Assembly: GCA_022315425.1 (NCBI GenBank)
Contig: JAIUPT010000021.1
Span: 1,426,001-1,490,000, forward strand
Source: Pseudevernia furfuracea
Taxonomy: Eukaryota > Ascomycota > Lecanoromycetes > Lecanorales > Parmeliaceae
Length of the DNA stretch: 64,000 bases
Direction: 5' to 3'
Part shown: piece after piece, positions 44,959-54,213 of the stretch
Layout: each line of letters opens with the position of its first letter
How positions within the stretch are numbered: the stretch's first letter is position 1
Notes under the pieces: generated by a model
What the model saw: only the letters and a program-made list of their open reading frames with translations
Databases searched by the model: none
Told to the model about the DNA's origin: nothing
Program-made: the position numbers and the translations under genes

Positions 44959-45945
44959 ATGGCACCCAACAATCTTCCTTCAGTCTTCAATGCCACTTCT
45001 CAAGACATTGAGATGCTGCTTGCAGCTCAATGTCATTTGGGCTCCAAGAATATGCAAACTCATATGGAGCCGTATTTGTGGAAGACTCGCCCAGATGGAA
45101 TCAACGTGATCAACATTGGCAAGACCTGGTAAGACTTGAGGAAGCTGTCAAGCTACTTGCTTCCGGGAACTAAATCTGCTGCTACTAGGGAGAAAGTCGT
45201 CCTTGCAGCTCGCATCATCGCAGCAGTGGACAACCCCGCTGATATCGCCGTTATTTCTGCTCGTCCTTACGGTCAACGTGCTGTCCTCAAATTCGCTGCT
45301 CATACCGGCGCTGTTGCTATCGCTGGTCGCTTTACTCCTGGTAACTTCACCAACTACATCACTCGCTCATTCAAAGAGCCCCGCCTCATTATCGTAACGG
45401 ACCCTCGCACCGATGCTCAAGCCATCAAAGAAGCCTCCTACGTCAACATCCCTGTCGTCGCTCTCTGCGACACCGACTCCCCTACCGAATTCGTCGACGT
45501 CGCTATCCCTACAAACAACAAAGGTCGTCATGCTATCGGTCTCATCTGGTGGATGCTTGCACGCGAGGTACTTCGTCTACGTGGTACCCTCGCGGACCGT
45601 GAAACTGAATGGGACGTCATGGTCGATCTCTACTTCTACCGCGACCCTGAAGCCGAAGAGAACAAGGACTCCGCCGGTCAAGAGGAGGAGAAGGTTCCAG
45701 GTGTCAACGATGTCGGACCTCAAGCTATCGATCAGGGCTTTGCTGGCAATGCCGAGTGGGAGGTTCCAGGGGGTGCTCCTGGTGGTGCGGCTGCTTTCAG
45801 CGCTGCAAGCAACACTGCCGGTGCTCAACCTAGCTCTACTTGGGATGCGGAGGGTGCGGACTGGGCTGCGGGTGCTGCTCCTGTGCAGACTGGCAACGAT
45901 GGATGGACTGCTGAGACTAAGAAGGAGGGTGAGGTGTCGTGGTAG
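44959..45945 (+). CDS. RPS0: Cytosolic 40S ribosomal protein S0 (uS2)
   Basis: Two exons, join(44959..45128, 45189..45945), 308 residues; intron of 60 bp (GTAAGA…CTACTAG) splitting the Trp codon of 'GKTWEKVVLAAR'. Near-universal uS2 blocks: 'LAAQCHLGSKNMQTHMEPYL', 'DNPADIAVISARPYGQRAVL', 'GRFTPGNFTNYITRSFKEPR', 'VVALCDTDSPTEFVDVAIP' and 'RHAIGLIWWMLAREVLRLRG'. The Gly/Ala/Trp/acidic tail 'STWDAEGADWAAGA' is typical of fungal S0. It is an essential component of the 40S head-body junction needed for 20S rRNA maturation. Codon choice is strongly biased to C-ending preferred codons, as expected for a highly expressed gene. Confidence 0.97.
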
Positions 45946-46826
45946 AGCAAAACTCAGTGGGCGATGTGATGGAGACAAAAATTGACGGCACTAATGAGGG
46001 AAAGATACCTGGTAGACATCTGCTAGGGGAATGCCCTGTGCTATCATATGGATGGACTTAATAGTAATCCAATCTCCGTTGCGAGCCATTGAATCAGAAG
46101 ACGAAAATTTGGTACTTCATTACTAACTTGTGCTCGTATTCATGCTTTTCCTTTACCGCTGGGCTTTTCGGCCTTGGTAATCCAGGTTTTTCACTAGGCC
46201 CTCACAACATCTTAGCCATACGGTCCGCATTCCTAACGCGAGCTACAATCTAAAGCAACGAGACAAAAGCAAGCAGTATACTAAAAACAGCAGAGAGAAA
46301 TCAAATCCCAGCTAGACTGCTGATTATTGTCATCTCCAGCGACGTCAGCATAGTTACTAGGCTGTGAACAACGAGGCTAGAGAAAATACAAGTGCTGGAG
46401 GTTGAGGCTGTATGGTGATAATGATGGTGATGGGGATGTCAGTGGTTCGTGAAAGTACTTGGGAAGACTTGGTTCAAGTAAGTTAGTCTTGTCTAAAGTA
46501 AGCAATGGGAATGCTTTGTCCTTGTTGTGTACTGAATTGCTACAACGCTGCTCTTTGTTCTTTATAGCTATCAAACCGTTACCAGGTCACAACTGCCTTT
46601 GCTGTTGATCATGCCATATAGATCTATTTTGGGACGACAAATGGCCTTCTCAGCTAAAAGCATTCAGTGCTAAGGAAAAGGCCCTATCCTTTCTTCGTCC
46701 TTCACAGCTATCAAAGCGTTGAAATCACCATTCTTTGAAGCCCCGACCTTTGTTGTTGACATTGCCATAGGCTACTCTTTATCTTTTTCAGTCGAATAAT
46801 GTCTTTCCCGAAACTAAAAATATCCG
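45946..46826. other. Intergenic region
   Basis: About 880 bp without a supported gene. Two loosely similar segments (TTCTTTATAGCTATCAAACCGTTACC near 46,557 and TCCTTCACAGCTATCAAAGCGTTGAA near 46,700) suggest an old local duplication upstream of the next gene. Confidence 0.5.
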
Positions 46827-46910
46827 ATGCTAGGAATGACTACCTTCTCATGCCAATCTCCTCCAGAAAAGTTCCAATTCTATCAAGCAACATTCAGCTA
46901 TCCTGCAAGC

Positions 46911-48095
46911 ATGCCTAACCCACTAAGCCTCACCTTCGGCATCGAAGTCGAATGTATCATCTCTTTTGATCCCGCCGAATTCGAACCGGCCCTAATCCCC
47001 GCCGACGGCATCCTTTGGAAAAAGCAACTTTCACCAATTTTGCACCGCGAGAGTAAACTATGCATCATCTTCCGCAAGCGCCTCGGCGATTTCCTCAGGG
47101 AAAACAGCTTCCCAACTTACGACGTAACGTCTCTGGGAGGCGATCAGCAATGGACGGTCTCCAACGATACATCGATCGATATCAAGGACGGTCCTCGCGC
47201 AAAAGACGGGTTCCTGGAGTGCGATATTGAGATTAAATCTCCGGCGTTACGCTTTTGTCCGAGGGCACTGCGTCGGGTGCAGAAAGTGCTTTTACTAATA
47301 ACGCAAGAATTCGACGCGTTTGTCAACACATCTTGTGGCTTGCACGTCCACATTGGGAATCGGAAAAAGGGCTTTTCTCTGCAAACGCTCAAGAATTTCT
47401 GCATGCTGACGGCCATGTTCGAACAGCAGCTCAACAGCCTTCATCCCGCTCATCGAATCGGCAATCACCACGTCAAAGGCCCGTCTGCAGTGTTCGGAGG
47501 CCAAAATCCGTGGGAGAATATGCAAAGTATCCAACGTTGCGACACAAAAAGTGACCTCGTGCTACTATATGCAAACAATGAGGGCCGTCCAGACAGGTGC
47601 TTTGCTTATAATCTCTGTCCGATGGTCTCCGGGCCGCACAAGACGATCGAGTTTCGACAGCACGAGGCTACTCTCGATTGGTCGAAGATAACAAATTGGA
47701 TTCAGGTGGTGGGTGGTATCGTCGATGCAATGCACCGAATCAGTGTCTTGGGCCTGGCGCAGCTCATCAGTACTAGCGCTTTTGACCCAAGGTTCACCGT
47801 GTCTGACCTCCTCCTTAGGCTCAAACTGGAATCTCTGATTGCCTATTACAGTGGAAATCTTCATGCCCATCAACGGCCTGAACCATTTTGGGTTCGCGGT
47901 AAGATTGTGAGAAATGCGAAAGCTGTGCCTCGCCAGCGGCACGGGCTTGATAGGTGGGAGCAGATGGAGAGACGGCACAGACTCGAAAAACTTGAAGAGA
48001 TTGAGATACTTAACAGACGGCACGAGCTCGAGAGGCGCCGGGAGCTTGAAAGACAGGACGAGGATGTCGATTCACGAAGAGCGAGTTCCGGATAA
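46911..48095 (+). CDS. Amidoligase-family protein (Amidoligase_2 type)
   Basis: Intronless. From the ATG at 46911 the protein is 394 residues; an in-frame ATG at 46827 would add 28 less conserved residues. The N-terminus 'LTFGIEVECII' is the G-x-E-x-E metal/ATP-binding strand of the glutamine-synthetase-like amidoligase fold; later 'LECDIEIKSPAL', 'VNTSCGLHVHIGNRKKGFSL' and 'HKTIEFRQHEATLDWSKITN' match the G-L-H-V-H and E-F-R-Q-H motifs of the family. Such enzymes form amide bonds between an amine and a carboxylate using ATP; in bacteria they modify peptides or cell wall, and the fungal members have no assigned substrate. The C-terminus is a charged coiled coil ('RRHRLEKLEEIEILNRRHEL') that duplicates an R/H-E-L-E-R unit. 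No signal peptide, so probably cytosolic. Confidence 0.82.
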   Translation: MPNPLSLTFGIEVECIISFDPAEFEPALIPADGILWKKQLSPILHRESKLCIIFRKRLGDFLRENSFPTYDVTSLGGDQQWTVSNDTSIDIKDGPRAKDGFLECDIEIKSPALRFCPRALRRVQKVLLLITQEFDAFVNTSCGLHVHIGNRKKGFSLQTLKNFCMLTAMFEQQLNSLHPAHRIGNHHVKGPSAVFGGQNPWENMQSIQRCDTKSDLVLLYANNEGRPDRCFAYNLCPMVSGPHKTIEFRQHEATLDWSKITNWIQVVGGIVDAMHRISVLGLAQLISTSAFDPRFTVSDLLLRLKLESLIAYYSGNLHAHQRPEPFWVRGKIVRNAKAVPRQRHGLDRWEQMERRHRLEKLEEIEILNRRHELERRRELERQDEDVDSRRASSG

Positions 48096-48458
48096 GCAGG
48101 ATAAGGAGGACGTCGAGACGGCTGGGCCAGTTTCGAAGTTTCTCCATAGTTTCCAGGTTGGTGTCGATTTGTAGTCGAGCAAGTAGTTGCAGAAAGTAGA
48201 TTTAAAACTCGTCAATTTCACGTCCGGCTCTGTACTCTCCAAAGTTGGAGCTTTGGATGTTCTCTATCATCGCTCCGTAGAAAGTTTGTCCTCAAAAGCG
48301 CTGGTCATCAAGATACGCTGTGGTAAAGTGGTGTCGAATTGGATGTTCCAGCCCCTTACATGTTCCAAACATCTATCCTAGGGCGCTTTTGCCCCACAAT
48401 ATTAAACAACGCAGCGTTGTATATTTCATCGCCGGGTAGTACACCATCAAATCCAACA

Positions 48459-49691
48459 ATGGCGGATACCGGCCCACCAAAAGGCGAACTCAAGTTGATG
48501 ACATCGTTCAAGATAGCAGACGATCCACCGACTCCTCACCCCATCCCCGACCTCGTCCACCCCGAAAAGACCCCTGCGGAACGGGCAGCTGCACGCTTCT
48601 CCTTAGCCGGAAAGAAAGCAATCGGTGCGCAATCGAACTGATCCTCCGACGTTTATCTCGGGCACTCACTCGTCCCCAGTGACCGGCGGGGCCCAAGGTC
48701 TCGGCCTCGTCTGCGCCCGAGCACTCCTTGAGCATGGCGTCGAGAAGCTAGCCATCTTCGACGTCGACGAGAGCATGGGTGCGAAAGCGCTCGAGCACTT
48801 TGAGAGCATCAGCAAAGGCGCGAAGGCGACTGTGCTCTTCCAAAAAGTCGACGTCACGAACGAAGCCTCCGTCGACGAAGCCGTTGCCGATGTCTCGGGA
48901 TCCTTCGGCGGCGTCGACATCCTCCTGTGCTTCGCCGGTATCACGGAGTCGAAGCTCGCGGTGGAATACGACATTGATTCCTGGCGCCGCGTTTTCGATG
49001 TCAATGTCCATGGCTCGTTTCTGGTTGCCAGAGCTGTTGCCAGGTCTTCTTTCCCCGTCCCCGCCCCTCTATTCGTTTGTACTGCTTACGTCTTTTTTGA
49101 CAGAGATATTATATCCCGCTCCTCCTCCGGCTCCATCATCTTCACCGCTTCAATGTCCGGCTACATCGTCAACCAGCCCCAACCGCACTCCGCCTACGCC
49201 GTCTCCAAAGCAGGCGTCCACCACCTGGCACGCTCCATGGCGGGCGAGTGGGTCGGGCATGGTATCAGGGTTAATAGTATCAGTCCGGGGATCATGAACA
49301 CGAGATTGAGTGGGGGCCCGAGTCAGGCCGGGTTGAGGAAGCTGTGGTTGGAGAAGAGTCCGATGGTACGTGCTATCTGAAGCGATGGCTTTGCAGGGTT
49401 TTGTTGTCAATGTAGAAGACGTTCTGGGAGCAGAAGGCTTTCCTTGGTCTCTGACTTCGTCCTCATCATGACTCTGAATGTCGCCTTGAAGTGAAAATGC
49501 TGACTCCGCGATCTGCGGTAGGGTATTGGCGATCCGGAGGATTTGACTGGTGCTGTGGTCTTGCTTTGTAGTGAGGCGGGGAGGTTCATCACGGGGACCG
49601 ATGTTAAGATTGATGGTAGCTTACTCACCCCCGCCTCGGGTTTAGAGCGTGGGACTGACTTGTGGTCTTAGGAGGGTATACAATATTTTGA
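48459..49691 (+). CDS. Short-chain dehydrogenase/reductase, polyol dehydrogenase-like
   Basis: Five exons, join(48459..48624, 48680..49043, 49104..49365, 49522..49615, 49672..49691), 301 residues; all phases agree, and the last exon codes only 'GGYTIF'. Rossmann signature 'VTGGAQGLGLVCARALLE' (TGGxxGLG), 'LLCFAGI' in place of NNAG, 'NVHGSFLVAR', catalytic Ser in 'IIFTASMSGYI', YxxxK in 'SAYAVSKAGVHHLARSMAGE' and 'RVNSISPGIMNT'. The N-terminal extension with 'HPEKTPAERAAARFSLAGKK' and the ending 'TGTDVKIDGGYTIF' resemble the fungal NAD(P)-dependent D-arabinitol/mannitol-type dehydrogenases. It probably oxidises or reduces a sugar alcohol in the cytosol; the exact substrate is inferred. A degraded copy of the 3' end follows directly. 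Confidence 0.86.
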
Positions 49692-49860
49692 GTTGAGAAG
49701 GGCCTGGTGGGCCGATGGGGATTTGGGATCGGAGATTTGGAGGAATTGTGTAGCAAGACGGGGAGATTCCTTGTGAGGACGGATGTCAAGCATGATAGTC
49801 ATTTACCCTGCCTCAGGGTCAAAGAATGGGGACTGACTTTTGATATTAGGCCGCTACATC
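49692..49860 (+). pseudogene. Degraded duplicate of the dehydrogenase 3' end
   Basis: The stretch from about 49,735 to 49,857 can be lined up with exon 4, intron 4 and the start of exon 5 of the preceding gene: GTGTAGCAAGACGGGGAGAT against TTGTAGTGAGGCGGGGAGGT, GGACGGATGTCAAGCATGAT against GGACCGATGTTAAGATTGAT, then GTGGGACTGACTTGTGGTCTTAG against its counterpart GGGGACTGACTTTTGATATTAG. Stops and substitutions make it non-coding. It is a remnant of a partial tandem duplication. Confidence 0.75.
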
Positions 49861-49919
49861 GCTAGAAGATGTCTATATGTACAAGGAAGTCGCAGACTTC
49901 AACGATGAAAATGCATGAA

Positions 49920-51028
49920 TCAAAAGACGTCCTCCAGGAAATCCGTCCCAGCGCCACCGATCCCGTCTGCCAAATGTTGCTTCTCGTCATCCCGTGTCTT
50001 CCTGTAAATCACAAAATGGCCAATTGCAAACAGAATCTTGACCACGACCTCCGCTATCGAAACTTCCCAAGATCGCGACTGCGGAATCGTCAGCTATGTC
50101 TCTCTCTTTGCGGTGAACTGGAATTTACCTGAACACTGCACAGACTCGAAAAATTCACGACCCCGTTGAACTCGGCCTGAAGCGCTGTAGCTTCCGTCGA
50201 ACAAGACCAGCCCCAGAGGTCGTTGTTCACCCCATGGGTGGCCTTTTCGTACCGGTAGAGTGCTGAGATGACGATCCACGCTCCAATGTGTATCACGTAT
50301 TTCACCACTGTAAGCTTCCAGCTCCGCCTCGCTTTGGCGAAAGCACAGCAATACGAGAGGAGAGTGACGAATGACAGCAGCAGAGTAAATCCGGCACCAA
50401 CAAGCAGCATGAACGTTGGCCACAGCTTCGGCTGCTTAGGCCACGCGGTCCGGCCACCGCGGAGTTCGTCCTTCGTGGTTGTATATTTGATGACCATGAA
50501 GAGCATGATTGCGAACATGATGGTCGAGAAGAGGAGGGTGATGATTTTGGTGACTATTTTCCCAATGCGCAGATAGCGCTTCAACGTCTGGTATTTGCGC
50601 TGTCGAAGACGACTATTTGGTGTCTGGATCTTGAGCGGTTGGGGGACTGCGACATGTAAGGAGTGCACGAGTGGTTTCGTGGGAGGATCGATTGGGTGTG
50701 GAGGCCTTGCATTCCAACTGTTGTTTGATTGCTGCGGAGGTAGGCTGCTGTGCATATCACTCATAGAATGCTGAGGTGGGCTGTTATAGCTGTTGCCGTT
50801 CGAATGCGCAGTGTACAAGTCCGGCCTCGAAGGCTCCGTAGACGGCACATGGTGCTCGTTACTGTTGTAGCTATTGCCGCTGGAATGTACAGTGTGGAGG
50901 TCTGGTCTAGAAGGTTCGCTGGGATGTACAGGGTGATTATTGTAGGCGTGGCCAGAGTAGAGGTCTGATCCCTCGGCTGGGTCTGAATTTGGGAAGGAGT
51001 CGAGCTGGTAATACTCTGTGGCTGCCAT
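49920..51028 (-). CDS. Hypothetical multi-pass membrane protein
   Basis: Two exons, complement(49920..50078, 50129..51028), 352 residues; the 50-bp intron (GTAAAT…CCGCAG) is phase 0 and the last exon adds a fourth helix. Residues 1-165 are hydrophilic, Ser/Asn/Pro/His-rich, with a repeated unit 'EPSRPDLHTVHSSGNSYNS' / 'EPSRPDLYTAHSNGNSYNS'. Then come four hydrophobic helices: 'IITLLFSTIMFAIMLFMVI', 'LWPTFMLLVGAGFTLLLSFV', 'VVKYVIHIGAWIVISALY' and 'VVVKILFAIGHFVIY'. This MARVEL-like four-helix layout with a cytosolic basic 'RLRQRKYQTLKRYLRIG' before helix 1 is common among uncharacterised fungal plasma-membrane proteins. I do not know its function. Confidence 0.7.
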
Positions 51029-52727
51029 TTTGGCAGAGTGCTCTTGGAGAGATGTTCGGGGATTTTTTTCTTGAAGTTTGCAATAGTGCTCCACGAACTG
51101 GTTTTTATTGAAGTGATTACCTCGCATGAGGTGGCGATCCGGGGTGAGAACGCTATAAGCTGACTTGTATTATCGCTGTTGGGAGAAACGCCACATTCAA
51201 AAGAGAGACAGAAATAGCGACTTCACAGTCGTTGTTTTAAGATTTTATATAGAGAGCGAGAAGATCAGACCAGAATGCAGAAGTTCATGATCTGAAGATA
51301 AATACAAACGCAATGTACTCTACAGCCATACTGGCGCGACAGTACCTAGCACAGAAGCTGTGAACGGACCCCGTCAGCTTATTAGATTCATGCTTAGCAT
51401 CGGGTCATCTTGTTGTTGTTATTTCTTATAAGATTGAGGCTCCATGCTGCAAGTTGATCTAGTGCTGACCTCCGGGCCAGAAGCGACACTCAAGCGAACT
51501 CTGACAAAGCATGAAAATCTGTAAGCTGATGAACCATTTTGGTAAGAGCAAGCCTAGAGTAGTCGCCACGGAGTAAGAACATGACCAAAGAGTGGCAGAG
51601 CTCAGCCTCTTAAAGTCTGGACTCTGGCTGCGTACAGCTTCGAACTGCCTGAAGCCCATGCCCGTAAGAGGTTACAGCCCAGAGAATGGCAGATAATAGT
51701 CATCGAATAGAACATGTCATGTTTTGGATGCAAGTCAGTGAAAGTGAAAGGCCTAGGTTACGGCTTCATGTGGAAAGTAATGAAATCAGGTAGGTCGCTC
51801 TCGCGACCAAAATTAGATTGCGAGTACTGCATACCGCACTAGTGTGTAGAGTACTCTAGCGCAGTACTGTAACTTTCACTTCGCTCCGCTCGTCTCTTCC
51901 TTGACTTGGCGGCTGCTCCTTCGTCGGCCCATCCTTCGTCGATCCGTCAATGAGCATACACTGAGCTCCTCCTTACTTGTTGCATCTCATCACCTTGGCC
52001 CATTTTCTTTGATACATTGGAATTGCGCGTAACCTTTCATGCTTTCCCCCTTCCTCCTCCACCTCTCTACACTCTAAATCCGGGTCTGTACTCTAGTTCC
52101 CCGTTATAGCACGCAACTACGCTCCCCGATTTCCCACCTAATGCCAGTCCTCTAGCCTGGAACTCTACCAAATGCAATATCCCAAGTCAAGAGACTGCTT
52201 GATCGGCTGCATACGCATCTCGAACGGTTTCCTTATCTCGAACAACTCTCGTGATAGCTGAGCGACATACATAGCACGTATGAGCAGCTGTTAGTGAGTC
52301 ATGCCAAACCGTAGCGGCGCTATCCTGGTCGGACGCCATTTTGGATAATAGGTACATACAGAAAGAATTATCAGCGATTTCGTGATTGCCTAAGACTTCT
52401 AGCTCTTTGCTGATCCGGCCATCAGCTGGGTTGCAGCCTCGAAAGTGTACCCAAAGGTCTTAGCCTTCTGACGCAATATAGTGCAAGCCAATTCTCTATG
52501 CTAACCTATGTGACACATTTTCCATGCTGCTACCTGGGTGCATTTCAGTAGCGCATTTGAAAGTGCATCGGTTTGAACTAATCAGTGTCACAGTTCTGAC
52601 TGGTATGGCTACCACACGAGTCCATGAAAGAGACTCCTAAATACACGACGCTCATAATATCTCATTCCTCGCCCCATGCCCTGTGCCATCTTTTGTTTGG
52701 CCTGGGACAGCACTTTGCCGTGTCTGC
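51029..52727. other. Gene-poor region beside the peptide-precursor gene
   Basis: 1.7 kb with no supported gene on either strand. I looked in particular for a second UstYa-type gene (HxxHC motifs), a tyrosinase or a peptidase and saw none. A short inverted motif AGTACTGCATACCGCACTAG…CTAGCGCAGTACT lies at 51,826-51,873. Confidence 0.5.
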
Positions 52728-53080
52728 TTAAGATGCTACTTTGACGAAGTCTAGCGACTTGGACATCGCTGACATGTGTTCTGGTTCGGGGTCGGCTTCA
52801 GCGTCGGCTTCACGAGGCTTCACATAATCCAGCGACTCGGACATGGCTGACATGGTCCCTGGTTCGGGCTCGGCTTTGGCCTTGGCTTCACGAGGCTTCA
52901 CATAGTCCAGCGACTCGGACATCATCGTGAGCTCGGGTTTAGCATCTGCTTCACGAGGCTTGGAAGCCAGTCAGCAGCTGTTTGGTAAAACTGCGAACGA
53001 ACACCCACCTTGATAGCCGCAGGCAGTCCGCTAGAGACCGCAGAGAGGCAAAGCACAACTGTTGCCAGGCGAAGAAGCAT
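52728..53080 (-). CDS. Secreted repeat precursor peptide, candidate RiPP precursor
   Basis: Two exons, complement(52728..52958, 53009..53080), 100 residues. Exon 1 is exactly a signal peptide region (MLLRLATVVLCLSAVSSG, cleavage about residue 18) plus LPAAIK. The 50-bp phase-0 intron joins it so that AIK+PREA rebuilds the KPREA motif that recurs twice more, which supports the splice. Three repeats follow, each made of KPREA, a run of X-Ala/X-Pro dipeptides (EA-DA-KP; EA-KA-KA-EP-EP; EA-DA-EA-DP-EP), a Met/Ser-rich link and a core SESLDYV, SESLDYV or SKSLDFV; the protein ends KVAS. No cysteines after the signal. The architecture (secretion leader, identical short cores, processing sites, dipeptide spacers) is that of fungal kexin-processed precursors such as those for ustiloxin, phomopsin or alpha-factor. 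It lacks Lys-Arg; cleavage after Pro-Arg is the proposed equivalent. A UstYa gene lies 1.1 kb away, divergent. Confidence 0.72.
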
Positions 53081-54213
53081 CGTGACACTTAGGATGATGA
53101 TTCGCGAGATGTGGGTCGAAGGCTGTGAGAAGATGCTTCGGATGAGGGAGGAAATATGGTCAGAGAAGAACCTTCAGGCCCGAGGCATGCCCGGCACATA
53201 TACGATCCTGCCATCTTGTATATGGCTACTCGCTTGCGGAAAGCGGGGAAGCACCAGACGCACCTTGATAAGGTTGTCAAATAATCCCTTCATAGCCTGA
53301 CGTGGTATTGCATGAGGCAGAGTTGATCCAAGAACGCCCACTAAGAGAAGACCTCATCGAACGGCCGTCTTATCGGTGCCTTTGGCCTCGCTCACCAGAA
53401 TCAAGGCCTTTATGAAGATCCTTGGTGCACTTGATTCAGAAGGAGCTTTGCAATGGTCGAGGCCCATTGGACAGTTTCACTTGCGCTGTTAGTCAATCTA
53501 GATTAGAGGCATGCCTGGTCGTAGAGAATGAGCGAAGGCAAGAGGTGCGGATAAAAGATTCTACAAGGTACGGGTGATAACCGTGATCTGCAGGCATCAC
53601 ATAACCCGGCATCCTGGAAAATCAAGGCTCGAGCCGCTTAGAGCCTGCCTGAAGTTCTTGGATCTATCAACAGACAACGAGGCTAATGCGAGGGATAATC
53701 AATCAGGTCAGGTGGTGCTGGTTCTCAACCCCGCTCCTGTCTCTGATTGTCATCCTGAAAGGTAGGAGTGCAAGAACCCTAGCGATCATTCAGGCTCACG
53801 GTCCGAAACCATCTCGGGAGACTGAATAATTCCTCTTGTTGAAAGGGTTGAGTTGGTCCCCTCTCTTCCAGAAAGCTACGTCATCCCGCAGATGCAGGGT
53901 TACGGCGAGGGTCTCTCGTGAGTCGTGCATAACGCTGAACTATGAATAAGTTAAGGAGATCGCTTGCATGAGTTCTTATCTCTACTAAAACTTCGTCTAT
54001 TATTCCTGTATACGGAAGTTTGCAGGAACGGTTCTAATACTAGGTAACGGCTTGCCTGCTCATGCTTCCATTCCTCGAACGCTGTCACGTCTCAAAGGTC
54101 CCCTACATATTCTCATCATTCAAATACGACTCGATGCAATAATTATACTGCACTACACTTCGCGTCCCGAGTCCATTGTTTCATTACTCAACCATTCTTT
54201 CATCAACGCCAGT
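53081..54213. promoter_or_regulatory. Divergent intergenic region between precursor and UstYa genes
   Basis: 1,133 bp between the two divergent start codons; expected to hold both promoters. The open frames within it (for example 53,574-53,765 plus) have no recognisable product. If the genes form one system they may be co-regulated from here; no motif was recognised. Confidence 0.45.

Noticed and set aside
52728..53080. Precursor considered as an alpha-type mating pheromone
   Set aside because: Leader and dipeptide spacers fit, but the cores lack the Trp, Cys or Gly-Gln-Pro pattern of ascomycete alpha pheromones, and a UstYa gene is the neighbour; kept only as a minor alternative.
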